Shown here one piece after another: positions 34,660-47,065 of a stretch of DNA of 64,000 nucleotides. Origin of the DNA: Whitmania pigra. Its lineage: Eukaryota; Annelida; Clitellata; Hirudinida; Haemopidae. The position numbers were made by a program, and so were the translations under genes. The notes beneath the pieces are model-generated. The model saw only the letters and a list, made by a program, of their open reading frames with translations. It was not told the DNA's origin and did not search any database. Each line of letters opens with the position of its first letter. The first letter of the stretch is position 1. The stretch lies in contig JAJTWR010000266.1 in the NCBI GenBank assembly GCA_021613335.1, forward strand, positions 6,133,501-6,197,500. Direction: 5' to 3'.

Positions 34660-37600
34660 TAGGATTTTTCTTCCTTTCTGAAGAGATGCTGCTGCATGAC
34701 ATAAAATATAACATAAAAATATCAGAATTAACAACTTACCCCTAAATTGCAACTTAAATACTTACTTATTTCCAGTTTACTTTTCTGTAAATTATTTTCT
34801 AATCGGCTGTAAGTCAATTTTTCTCAGCTGGTTCAAAGCCTCATCAACATCAAATATCTGCAGCAGCATGTGCCTGTCGCACGATTGTGTCCTCGTGCAG
34901 CCACGAATGATAGTATTTTTGAGAGCACATGTATTAAATTAAATTAGTGTAAATTAAACAATAAATTTCCCAATACTTTTTAATTGTAAACTGAATAAAA
35001 TTTTCCTCTAAAAAAAGTAATATTTATCTCTATATTTTAACGTTCGCAAGATGGCAGAACTAGCTTGAAAAAAGCAGATATGAAGTTGCTACAAAATCGT
35101 AAATGAGCCGACAGAAATATAATTAATAAGAGTGCTTACTAATTTAATCAAACATTCGTTTGTTTTCAAGCTGTGCAATTTTTCTTTCTAGCAAAGTGAA
35201 AGTAAATTTATATTTTTAACCTTTAAAAGTCAGAAGATTTTCGAAGAAATCGACAAATATAATTAATTAGTTTGGGAGTCCGGAAACTAATTAGTAAGTT
35301 AACTAATAAACTTATTGAGTAACTATTCAGTGAATTAAGCTGAATAATCGAGTCGAGTATGTTTAAGAATCTGACGTGTTGTATCCTTGTGTTCGTTGTT
35401 AAATCAATCTATTAGAGAAAAGTCTAAAGAATGTGAAAGGATGCTTCTAGCTGACAGCGTAGAGAAGTGTGGAGTAGCAAAGCAGCGAAGTAGAGCGAAG
35501 TTTAGGGACTTAGTAAGCATCTCCCACCAAGTATCTCAAAAAATACATGTTATATATAAAAGTGCGAAGTATTTTTTTAAATTTTGATATGTTGTAAAGC
35601 AATCTTAGAACTATGGAAAAAAATTAATTACAAAACAATTTTTGACCACCCTTTCGAGATAAATAGCACTGAAGATTAGATAATTTGAATTTTTGATGAA
35701 TTTAAAAGCTTATAATATAAACACTGCCTAACGTATTCGGATGAAACTTATCATACATACATAGAGCCACTAAAACTTAAATCTAAATTACTAAATTATC
35801 TAAATAATTTTCTTTTAATTAAAATGCATTTTTTACATGTTAAGTTAATTTTTTTATAAATTTTTATTTATAGTAGATTTACTTAATGTTTTCTTATATT
35901 TTTCAGATGATGGCCATACCCTGCCCCCCCAAATCCACTCTTGTAGGCCTTATATTATTTATATTATATCGTAAAATTATCACCTGAGCAAGGGAATGGA
36001 AATATTCAAATTATCTTCTCGAGTAATCGAGAAAAATCTTTGAAAATAACCGATACTCGTTTATTTTATGATTGTCTTATTTTTTTACATTCTTCAATTG
36101 ATTGTAATCTATTTGAGATAAATCATCGTTTCATTAAATTACGCAATAATTACGTTGCTACATGTTGTTAATTAAATGTTCATTCAATGCAAAAAATGTT
36201 GACTATTAAATTCAATTCAAAAAGTAATCCTTCCTTGCGAAATCAGCTTCCATCATATACAACATGGGTCTCCTAAGTAAGGCTAAGGTTTCTAATCCGG
36301 ACCGCCTAGTTCTCCCTGAAAAATATATGGGAAATAATTAAAACAGCGGAGGTTTGCGCAAGCTATACTGAAATTTGTCAAATAATATATGCCATAGCTG
36401 CAGTTTATGATAACTTTAACATCGCATATGCTAAAATTAAAGTAACGTTTCTCTGAATTCGATGCATGTTCTTCGAAAATAAGAACCTTCGAAAATCCGT
36501 TTGATTCTGTCACTGAAAACCAGCCTTCCAAATAACAAATGGAAGTCATCAATTTTCAATCCACTAACATCCTGAAGGAAATTTAAAGAAGGAAATTTGA
36601 TCGAATTATACAATTCTTCCATCTGACTAATATGTTTACACAAAGTAGTTTGTCCGAGAATTCATTTCAGCCTTTGTGTGAGAAGACTTTTTCAAAGCCA
36701 CAAAAAAAAGCCTGCTGAACAATTGAACGCTTTACTTATGATCGGAAAAACTCACTTTGAACTGCAGTGTGATAGAATTTCCGGAAAGTCATCATTTTCA
36801 TATTTTTCACATTAATTTGTTAATTAATGAAAATCTATATTACTTGTTATTATCTGATGATTATATTCTGATTGCAATTCTGCACTGCATCAGAATAGTC
36901 TGTTTACAGTCATTCATTCGTTGTATTTTTGGTAAATTGAATTTAGCTCACCAATCCTTTCTTTGTATTAATTCCCTGTAATTTAGTCAATTTAATTTTT
37001 TGTACGTTTGGCTTCAGAAAACAGCAATGTGGCCCTCGGCTATCATACTTTAAAGACCCCTGATCTGTAACATCAATATTTTATATCAATAAATAATTCC
37101 ACTCTTCTGCTGTTATCAAAGTGTCTTGCTTGAAAATTATTTCATTTGATTAGGAAATTGGCAAATAATAGAAGTTTAAATTCAGGTACATGGTTAGGTT
37201 TAATTTGAGAGACCACGTACGACCAAGGAGTGCACGGACGGACGCCCAGCTTAACCCTCTTACGCTCGGATGACTGAATTGGCTCACAAAGCTTCCTGGC
37301 CCGTTCTGCTTGAATGCAAATTATCGCTTGCTCAACCTCGCTGACCAATCGGCTTCCGTATCTCATCATTGGCTCTTCAGCACAACTCACATGGGCACAG
37401 TATCTCTCTTCACAACTGACCACTCAATAAATGTTCACCTTTTCGTATAGCAGCGAGGATGCATAAAAGAGAATGAATAATTTTCTGATCTGCTTGATGT
37501 TCAACAAGTTTTCAGGCGAAAAACCAACCCGGGTCAGACATGTTGGTCGATGGAAGATTAAGAAGGCATGAGGAGCTAATCCGGGCTTTCATTCTCTATT

Positions 37601-38045
37601 CATGTCCCGTCGCTTGAGATGACCTTGTAAGCATCATTACGGGCACCATTTGTTCCAACACCAAATCAGGTTTAGATGTTATTTCAATGACTTGTCCGTT
37701 TTTATTATTTAGGTTGTGGTGCGATATTTGAACTGGTGAAATGCATTCTCAACAAGTTTGAGTGATTTCTTGCTTCAGATATAACCAATGACAACGGAAT
37801 AAGAACGGCAGATGGTGTTTTGCTCTTCATTAATGAAGACGTTTTCAACGTTCTGATAGGTTGTCCATAATTTAAAGCATGTCCAATAGCTGCTCTGTTG
37901 TCTCGAACGAATTTTACAATCACTTGATAAAGAATAATTGGAATACACAAACGCATTGCCATGGCAATGTTAAACACAAATAAACATATACAATTCGTTC
38001 CGAACCGATAAATAAAAATATCGCTAATTATAATTGAGATCATTA
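34660..38045. other. intergenic, no gene seen
   Basis: AT-rich. Weak minus-strand frames at 36292-36643 and 37142-37423 have no family resemblance. The only compositional anomaly is a GC-richer island at 37180-37420, listed separately. Confidence 0.4.
37180..37420. promoter_or_regulatory. GC-richer island with CCAAT-type and octamer motifs
   Basis: Within 240 bp of higher-GC sequence there are three CCAAT/ATTGG words (37278, 37345, 37368) and an ATGCAAAT octamer (37314-37321). It lies 0.6-0.9 kb beyond the COUP-TF stop. It looks like a promoter or enhancer, but no adjacent gene start was identified. Confidence 0.35.
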
Positions 38046-40982
38046 TTACTGTAGATTCATATAAGGCCAGCTAAATGACCCTCCGCTAAGAAGCATGTCC
38101 TTGATCAAAGTTTCAATAGGAGTCTTGCCAACAAGCCTCACAAAGAACAGTTGCTCGATGACCTGAGGTGATACGGTCCTCAGTGACGGAAGTCTCAACA
38201 GAAGTTTACCGAAACGTGTAGGTTGACTTGGATATTGAGACCTCACATATTCTTCAAGAGCACATTGAGACCGTTCCTGCAGGTTGTCAATGTGAGATGT
38301 GTCCGACAAGCCACTCGCCTCTGCATAAGAATTAACAATTTTTCTTCACATAGATTATAAAGGTGGTTGATTAAATTGAAATAAACCTGAATTAAAGAGA
38401 ACAATTGCTTTTAGACAACTGTATTCTGCCGAATCAACCTGCAAGCTTTTTAATTTCTCGACATGTTCTTGAAAAGTCCTAATGTTGTCCATGAAAGCAA
38501 CAACTCGGTCAGCAGCATGCATAGGGCTCGAATGGATCCCGGCAGCTGCCAATAGGGGTGCCACGTGCAAGGGCATGGAGCAGTGGGCAGCATTTAAGAT
38601 GAACAATTCACTCCAACTCACTCTCAACAGGGACACCTAACAAAACGGTGAAATGTATGAACAAATTAAATACATCGAATCATAAAATACAATAAATTAC
38701 TAAAATCCAACTGAAAAAGTGAGATTGACAATTTAAGATAAGATTAAAATAAAATGACAGAGTCTGATTAAAAGAATTTTTCTCGATTAACAATCGTTGT
38801 GAATAAATTTACAAATAATTTATTAATTTATAATTATGAAGCAATTTATAAATATTGTATAATATAAATATACATATGAAAGTAACAACCAATTGTTTAT
38901 TTAAAGTTAATACCCTAGTTCAATAATAGGAAATTAAATATTAATTAATTGTTTTCATGTTTTCTAATATTCACATAAGCCAGTGAGATATTTGTAACTC
39001 AGTTATTCAAGGCAATTTAACATAAGTTTCTTTAAATTTACTTAGTTCAAATTTATGAAAATTGGACCGATAAATAAATGCTACTTGAAAACATATTTTT
39101 TTAAATGTGCTTTTTATTATTTTTGATAAATCTAATACATTTCGAAGTAACGGCATGATATATACTGTTAGAAGTTATACCGTAATATATCATCATTATT
39201 ATAATATGGAATTATTGTCCATTGCATTATTTATTACAAATATGCATTAAGTTACCTCGAATTGTATTAATAATATTGATAATTAAATTAATTATTTAAT
39301 TATTTATTCTTAGAGCCAGAGGCACCTCAAAAATAAGAAAATATTCTTCCATTTTAATGTATTTATTTATTGTTTCTAGAATTCGATGAAACTTTAAAAG
39401 CAGAACGCATTCTAACTGACGCAGAGATGTCAATAGCATTTCCGTAGTTTATGTCAATAACAACTTTAGAACCTGATCTGTTGGCTGGAGGTCAGGAAAG
39501 AATGGAATGTTCCTTGCCCATTCTACGGCACTGAACAAAAGTCTGGCAGCCAACTCACAGACGTTGTCGATGCCTGCAATATTCGAACTTGAAAGCTGAG
39601 GACATTGGCCATATCTTGAGGTCGCATACGGTTCCGCTCTTAGAAGCATCGATATGAAACCACTAGGATAATGGTGAGGTGGATAAGTGGAGTGATGCGA
39701 AATTTGGCTCTGCGGGACCTCATTTGGATTTATAGAGCTAACAGAGCCCATGAGGCTAGTTGAAGAAGATGAGGCTGCGGAAGAAACTGAGGTTGTTGGA
39801 GCGAACATCATGGGGTAGCAGCCAGGAGATGTCGATGTCGTATGCGAGCCTGCTGAAGGAAGACGACCTCTTTGAACAGCTGCAATTTAATTTTTCTAAC
39901 TCGAACAATTTTCAGCTAATTTAAAAATTAATTCGCGACATTTTGCAACTACTTCAAGAAGAGATCATCAAGAGATGATGTATAAACACCTTGTTTAGCA
40001 ACTTGCAAAAACGCATTATATGTCCAACCAATTATAATGAATGATTGAAATTGTCCTAAATTATCGCTAGTTTATAAACTTAACGATAACAATAAGCTCG
40101 AAATCAAATTTTAAAGAATAAATTAATTACGTAGCTTCATATTTTATACTCATAAATTGTTATATCATTCACAATTCTTGACCAACCTTCTTTACGCATA
40201 CCAACTTTGAGACACTTCTTCAAGCGACAATATTGGCATTGGTTCCTGTGATGCTGGTCAACTTGGCAGTTTTTATTACCTCTGCAATTATAAGTGAGGT
40301 TGCGTCTCACAGACCTTTTGAAAAAACTTTTGCAACCCTCGCAAGTGATTTGTCCGTAATGTTTTCCTGAACTTTTGTCCCCACAAACGACACAGTCTGC
40401 AATTATGCCGGGGTTGGTCGTAGAAGGGGAAGCCGTGGTAGAAGAAGCATAAGCTGGTTGTTGACGTTTACTCGAGGTTGATGAATCGGGATCCTTGCGA
40501 TTGCTTGAAGTCGATGTCGGCTTTTGTAATGAAACATTCGTCGAAGCATTTTTGGTGCACTTTGAATCACCGGCCAGTTGCTTGTCTTTGTTTCTGGATG
40601 GATTGTTGAGAGGAGACTGAGATATGTCTCCAATTGTCGTAAAGGCAGAAGAATTTTGGAAGGAGTTTTCGTGTTGCCTTGGTTCCAACGATGCAAATTG
40701 TTGATGATGGCCAAACTGATCCTGAGATACATTGCCGTCGGAAAGTTGGGGAAGAGGGTGCTGTTGGAAAGGAAACAAAGTGTGATGCAAAAATTCATCG
40801 TTGGATCCTATCAGAGTAGAGGTGGTGATTGCACCTGAGGAAGAGTTTGTCGCCATGAATGAAGATGAAGATTTGAACTCTGTCGTGGAACGAAAGTTCG
40901 CAGGGTCATCAGTGTTTGTTGGATAGCAGGATTGTAGGTTAGAATGATTTAACCACGAATTACCGAGAACCGTTAAAGCCAT
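38046..40982 (-). CDS. COUP-TF orphan nuclear receptor (NR2F)
   Basis: Minus-strand exons 40187-40982, 39473-39879, 38387-38636 and 38046-38320 join in phase to 575 residues, longer than vertebrate COUP-TFs (about 420) through a Ser/Thr/Asn/Gln-rich N-terminus. The DNA-binding domain (197-263) has both C4 zinc fingers and the P-box CEGCKSFF. It is almost identical to the vertebrate domain. The hinge reads EAVQRGRLP across the first splice junction. The ligand-binding domain includes [45 protein letters not shown] and [18 protein letters not shown]. It acts in the nucleus as a dimeric repressor/activator on AGGTCA repeats. Reading through the first donor would add a short tail (GWSRIVND...) and stop, giving a truncated form. 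Intact. Confidence 0.96.
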
Positions 40983-43080
40983 TATCTTGAATAATTTGGT
41001 AACACGAGTTAATTTTCAACACGAGCTGAACCTTCCATCTGATCAAAATTATCCGTTTCCATAAACAAGACGATTTCCACTTTCAATTTTTGTCTTGCGA
41101 CGATTTGCTGAGAAAAGACGAGTGAGCAGCGAATAAACTTCGACTTGCCCGCGTGGCTCAAGCGTTTGCATGCGAGTATGATGTCGGCTCGCACTGCTAA
41201 TACACATCAATGCGTGCATCCATCACTCGCAACCACAAGACGAATTGCCCTGTAGATATTCCTTTGCTATTTGCTAAAATGTGATTTGGTGAGTACAAAT
41301 CAAGACCTATTACGAATGTCATTGATCTTACATTCCTCAGAGGACACCAGAAAAAATTCATTTTCAAAAGTGCTGTTTTCTACGTTTAGTAAAACAACAT
41401 CTATACCTGATTTTGTAAAAATCGTGAAAAGTGACAAGAGGCAGAATTGCTTCGCAATGATTTGCAGCATCTTTGTCTCAAGCTGCACCTCTTGTGGTCT
41501 TATCGAATTCGACCAAGGCGGCAGCGCAGAAGGAATCTTTTCAAAGCAGGAAGAAATATTCAAAATTCATCGCCATTATAATCGCCCGCATCTCGTGCTG
41601 AAGGTTATAAGACCACCGCGGGACCGGTCAGTGTATTTCTGTGTGAGACTCGCAAAAGATGTGCATCGACACGACCTTCAGTTTTACTTTTCAAATCCCA
41701 GTTTGTTCGGATCTGTTTCTCAATCGAAGCCGATGTTCTAGAGAAGTTTTTTTTACTGTATGTCACATAAATTGCAGCTTATAACAACAAATCTAATAAG
41801 CAATCTTCTTCCTTTCTTTTCATCTGCGAATCTCCATTCGTTGACCCTAGGTCATCACCTGTCAATCACAGAAACCCATTAGTGACCAGAAAGACCAATG
41901 GCAGACGAACTTCTCCTACAAACTCCGCCTCGAAGGCGTGACCTTATCCTGGCCTGCTTCAACTATCGATCCTGCAGGCCGTCGTCTTGGTAACAGTAGC
42001 CGCAAAGGTCAAAGGTGAACGTTGGCTAGATTTGATGCGGGATTTGTATGTGAGGAGTGTGCATGGATGCGTGATTTCTGTGGTCCTGTGAATTGCTGCC
42101 ATGATTGTTCTTACCTATTTAATTTGAGTAGACGAGTTTTTTTCATGTCTATCTCAACTAGAAATCAACTAATCAAACTAAAACTTTAAAGGCATCAATA
42201 TTTATCGTAAGTTCTTTCAATCTTTTCATTCACTGAATAAAAAATCATTCAGCGCTGAGATAGTATATCACTGTTATTAAATATCACCTTAGTAACAGAT
42301 GGAAGCCAGGAATTGTGCCCGATTGATAGGACGCGAGGTCATTCGGATAAATTAGTTTCCTTTGTGGTTTACAAGCACACCTGGCCAGGTGACATGGGGT
42401 GAAAAGGGTACCTGATTAAAAGATGCTCTCGACAGGAAATAAGAAATTATAGCAAAATATGTCTCTAAAAAGGTACGAATGTGAAATTAAACATAAAGTC
42501 TGAAATTTATCTAGTTTATTATATTTTAAAAATTATCAAATATTTTGAACCATTAAAATCAATGATAACTTTAATTCAACAATCTTTCCGAAAATTCTGC
42601 AAAATTATCTGACGAACCCTTTTATTACTTGCCAATGTTACAAGTTGAATCCTAAATCCCTGCATAATTACCTCATTTTTAACTTGCCACAGAATCTCAA
42701 AGTTATCCGTCCACAAGATGTCTGCACCATCAGCAAATTATAAATAATTGTTACAATCAACATTTTTTAAACAAAAAAACTAAATATAAAATGGCAAACA
42801 TTTTTTCAATACAGCATCGAAAAAAGCCCTTACAAATTATTTAATTTCAAATAGGATAATAGAATGTTTGTTACCAGGCTTCCAATTTAGAAGCGAAACG
42901 TGTGAGTGGTTCATCATACAGTTATCAGTCTTCTTAAACCACTAAATAAAATGTTATGTTATGTCAACCCTTAAAATAAGATTTTATGCAACTTCCAACG
43001 TAACTGAAATAATAAAAAATAAAAATTCGCGTTGTGATTCCATACAAATTAAAAATTAGCTGTTATATGTTTCTAAATAT
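40983..43080. other. COUP-TF upstream region
   Basis: Contains the probable 5' UTR and promoter of COUP-TF. A GC-richer stretch at 41820-42080 holds nuclear-receptor half-sites. A 156-codon plus-strand frame (41271-41741) has no recognisable domain and I do not call it a gene. Confidence 0.45.
41842..42018. promoter_or_regulatory. cluster of nuclear-receptor half-sites upstream of COUP-TF
   Basis: A direct repeat with 1-bp spacing, AGGTCA-A-AGGTGA, lies at 42006-42018. A compact group TGACCC-T-AGGTCA-TCACCT lies at 41842-41860. DR1 and related repeats are established COUP-TF/RXR/HNF4 targets. The sites are 0.9-1.0 kb upstream of the COUP-TF start, so autoregulation is an inference. Confidence 0.45.
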
Positions 43081-43119
43081 ATCTCAAGTAATAAGGTTTT
43101 TCAGAGCTTGATCCCAAAG

Positions 43120-43275
43120 AGCGGACAGTTAAGAGTAACGGACACCTTTGGCAAGGAATCGTTTTGCAATCTAAATAACGCTTTTTTGTTTCTGGACAGC
43201 GGACAGTTAAGAGTAACGGACACCTTTGGCAAGGAATCGTTTTGCTATCTAAATAACGCTTTTTTGTTTCTGGAC
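43120..43275 (+). repeat. 78-bp tandem duplication
   Basis: Two head-to-tail units at 43120-43197 and 43198-43275 differ by one base (TGCAAT versus TGCTAT). A third start follows at 43276. Each unit begins AGCGGACAGTTAAGAG and ends TTTCTGGAC. Confidence 0.9.
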
Positions 43276-43703
43276 AGCGGACAGTTCAAAGAAACTTTTT
43301 GATTTAACAAATTCTGACTGTTTCGTTAAGTAATTTAAGCACCAAATCGCTTTTTAAGTCCGAAGAACGGACAAAGTGGCTGTCTGAAGGCCTCAATCTG
43401 CCCTTCTCCTTAATTAATTTTTAATTCTTTGGGTTTGTATATCGATAATGTTTGCCAAAGTGCATTTTGATTGCGTAATCATCAAAAATTTTAAAAAGTT
43501 TCATTGGATATCAGTGCTCATCAGAATCTTTATTGCAGCATTTTCCAAAGGTAAACCATGGCACAATTTGAGAAGATGACCTTTTTTTGCTTCTAGACAA
43601 AATTCAGGGGGGAACCCTCGCAGAACATGAGATGACATTTTTTGGGTTTGGTCTAAAGTAAGGGAAATAACCTAAGTTTCTTTGAACTGTCCGCTGTCCA
43701 GAA
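43268..43703. mobile_element. MITE with 30-bp perfect terminal inverted repeats
   Basis: 43268-43297 is the exact reverse complement of 43674-43703; the repeat core is GGACAGCGGACAGTTCAAAG. No coding region lies between. The left repeat overlaps the end of the adjacent tandem array. The target duplication is not resolved, so the true ends may extend further. Confidence 0.7.
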
Positions 43704-44283
43704 TAACCTCCCTACCCCTCCAAAAAAAAACAAATAATTACTTCCCTGGTGCTCATGGTTCTCAAGAGGCCAGAAAATACTATTTTGCATATTTTACAGG
43801 TTCTACTTGTGAAATTTATTTGAAATTTTAAAGGACGTTTGCATATAATCAAGTGACGTTATTGTATAAAATTGAGTAATATTGAAATTTACTTAGAGGT
43901 TGTAAGGAAATTATGGGGTTACCTCATGGATTCCTTCCTGACTGTATATCAGAGCGCATTTATAAGGTTATTAATACTTTATTCAGTTTAAAACATATTG
44001 ACTTTACTTAGTTATTGCAGTTTACGTCGAGTAAGAAAAAAGTGTTTAGATTTAGAACAGAAAATGCAATTGTAGGAAAGCTTTGAAGTGGAAGGCTCTG
44101 CAAAGAAGATTACTGATTTGTCCACTCATGGGCATTGAAGAATTATTCAAACTGTCTGAATGTGTTAAAAATATTTTTCAATGTGAACATTTGCAATAAT
44201 AAAAGAAAAATTTGCTGAAAAAACGACAATAAATAACTTTTTAAATAAATATTTGTGTTTCTTTGAATTTTATTGCTGGGTCC

Positions 44284-44331
44284 ATTTGATTAAAGTCCGT
44301 TGCATAACTAGGATGATTTGGAAAACTTCTA
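44284..44331 (-). mobile_element. 48-bp LINE-tail micro-insertion with 13-bp target duplication
   Basis: TATTGCTGGGTCC occurs at 44271-44283 and 44332-44344. The insert on the minus strand reads TCCAAATCATCCTAGTTATG then CAACGGACTTTAATCAAAT. Confidence 0.85.
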
Positions 44332-45249
44332 TATTGCTGGGTCCTGAAGAGATGGAAGTTATGAGGACAGTTTGGTCATTTCCCGAAGGTGTCCGCTCCT
44401 CAGGACTTTTACAGTATCAGAAAATAAATGCAATAAAACTTTCTGTCATCCTCATCCAGTTATTTGTATTTAAATCCTCGCGTAACTGACGCCGCATTTT
44501 TTTACAAGCATTTCGACCACGTCATTTTTTTACGTAACAAGTCATAAAATCCATGAATATTAAGTAGATTTAACTATTAACACAACTGTAATTTAATTAA
44601 AAAGTGTTATAATAGTTTTTTTAAATAGTAAAATTAATTAATTAATTAATAACAAGAATGTTAATAACAAAGAAACATATGCAGGTATAACCATCTCTTA
44701 AACTTAGTGTTTATATGACTATCAGTCATTTATACTCTGATAATAGAGTCGTTTTCATTTGCAATAGGTTTCTCGGTAAGGATTTTTCACTGCATGACCA
44801 TTTTAGAACTGGAGCATCATCCGTGCCTGAAAAAAAGCTGTTCGAACGAAATACTTCAATAGATGCACCAAATCCTTTGCTGCAAAGACAAAGACACTTA
44901 AAATTCATGAGTTAAATTTCCTTGTCATGGAAAAAAGATAGGATTGTGTAGATTTAATCAAAACGGACGTTCAATGGAAAAGTATCAATATTATATTCTC
45001 CACCTGAGTGGGCGTTTATCGTCAAAAACAAGCGGGTTAGGAACTTAAATGTGCAAGGAGCTTGCAAAAATGGAAAGAAGTACATCTTTCATCAATGTGA
45101 AGATTAATTCTTCACTTGAACAAAAATTGATAAAAACATTGCTAATGAAAAAAGTGTATGTTTACACTTTTAATAATTAACAACACATTTATAATTCAAT
45201 TTTATTTTAAAACAACATAATAACTCCAATTTATTGATTTAAGTAACAG

Positions 45250-46560
45250 TAAGGTATGTTCAGTTCGTTCTGGACACATTGCTCAGCAGGTTCATCTAAC
45301 TTTGAGGCTTAAAGAGAAGCAAGCATTGGCAAGTATTGCTGATGGAGTCAGTTTTAGTGACATGTTAGACAAAACTCAAAAGACCACATTTTTTCACATT
45401 TACGCTAAAGTCACAAGAAACGACATCCAAAACATTACCAGGGACTTCAATTTATCAAGAGTTGAAAGGTTTATATAGCAATGACTTAAGTTTCAAGGTG
45501 ATGAAAACTTTCAGTTGCCTCAATGAAAATGACCTCATGCTTGTCCAGATCAGTGAAGCACAAGTAGCTGTGATCAAAACAAAATTGTAACATTGGATAC
45601 CACTCATGGAACTAACAGTTATCATTTCCAACTAACTATTCTCATGGTGTCAGATGAACATGGGAAAGGTTTTCCGGGGGTTTTTTGCTACAGCAATAGG
45701 GCTGGTGAAATATCTATCGTAGAAACATTTTCTAAAAATGTGTAGGGATACTATAGGGTGTATCCATAAAGATGTTCTCATGACTGATGACACCGAAGTT
45801 TATTACAATGCATGGATAAATGACAAGGGACATGGATATTAGCTCATAGACTCTTGTGTCCATGGCATATCAATTGGGCATGGAGGAAAAATTTCAACAA
45901 AATAAAATAAAGAAACTTTCCTAAAAAGCTAACATCTATAAAATACTTCATGCCTTATTGGAAATTTGAGATGCGAGTAACTTTGAAAGCCACCTCGCCT
46001 TGTTTTTGGAAAAGATAAACAGTGGATGAGAGGACATCTGAATTTACTGCCTATTTCCAGAGAGCATATAAGATTATGATTATATACCAGATTAGGTTTA
46101 AAATCACATCATAATATTCATCTGGAAACTCTTAAGTCATAAAACATGTGCATCTCCACGAGAGGAGAGTGTAGAGGCTACATAAAAGCATTCATGGCCC
46201 GTTGAAGCTTATGAGGGCTGAAATTTGGGACTTTTTAGGATCTGTTGGAACTACACTTGACCCATGAACACTTTACGCAAACACATTCACTTTGTTGCTT
46301 CTAGACGTCTAAAATAAGAGCAACACCATCTCCTCACATGAAAAATTCAGAATTAGAAGACGTTGAGATGGAAGAGGTTGTAATTGTTGAAGCTTGTAGA
46401 AATAAAGAGGCATGGGCAATTTTAGCATCTTATGGAAGTCATTTCAATACTGACAGGCAGAAACAAAAGGCAGTGTCTTCATGTCTCGCACTTTGAAAAT
46501 GAAGAAGCTTGCAACATTCTGGAGAGAACCAATAAGGTCAAAGCAGTTATTGGCTGTGCA
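45250..46560 (+). pseudogene. MULE-type transposase relic
   Basis: The plus strand in broken frames encodes the MULE domain core: LDTTHGTNSYHFQLTILMV (first catalytic Asp), DEHGKGFPG, CYSNRAGE, then a MTDDTEVYYNAW-like stretch and a decayed CPWHINWAWRK segment. Stops interrupt throughout. Terminal repeats were not found. The gap 44500-45240 shows nothing recognisable. Confidence 0.65.
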
Positions 46561-47040
46561 AAATACTTCATTTAACACCATGTTACCATAAAAATGAGAC
46601 ATACCTCAAAAATAAAACCTAGCATGATTTCTGTATGCTCGTAATGGCAGTCCTACCCAAAAAGTAAAATTGAAATCACAGAAACAAATGACCTACCTAT
46701 ACCTACATAAACTTCATTTTGAGAGCCATAAGTAGTCTATGATAACCTTTCAGACTCAGTTGAACAAATTGAACCAGACAACATAGATCAGGAAGCTGTG
46801 TTACAGCCATAAGCAGTCACTCAGCATTAACAACCAGCTAAAATGAGCAGTTAGTTGGCAAACTAGATATTAAATAGGCTTTAGTTATGGCCAATCTGAC
46901 AAAATGTCATCCCCAAGATATTAGAAATTACATGTTACACTAGAGCCACAACTCACTGAAATAGCAACCACTACACAAATACTTGAGCAAACCATTGTTA
47001 TTTAACCAAGACAATATCACAACATTTTCTTTCAAAGATC
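46561..47040. other. between MULE relic and RPL14
   Basis: No gene seen. AT-rich sequence. Confidence 0.4.
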
Positions 47041-47046
47041 TTTATT
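47041..47046 (-). terminator. poly(A) signal of RPL14
   Basis: AATAAA on the minus strand, about 20 bases after the RPL14 stop codon. Confidence 0.6.
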
Positions 47047-47065
47047 AGACTTCTGTCAGAACAAT

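Noticed and set aside
36292..36643. Overlapping minus-strand frames of 68-86 codons
   Set aside because: Two frames compete, neither has conserved motifs or convincing splice partners.
37142..37423. 93-codon minus-strand frame
   Set aside because: Coincides with the GC-richer island and resembles no family; base composition alone explains the open frame.
41271..41741. 156-codon open frame upstream of COUP-TF
   Set aside because: No domain, no conserved motif, unusual length explained by the GC-richer flank; lies where the COUP-TF 5' region is expected.
43120..43281. CRISPR-like repeat array
   Set aside because: Only two units, no spacers, eukaryotic context; it is a simple tandem duplication at a MITE end.
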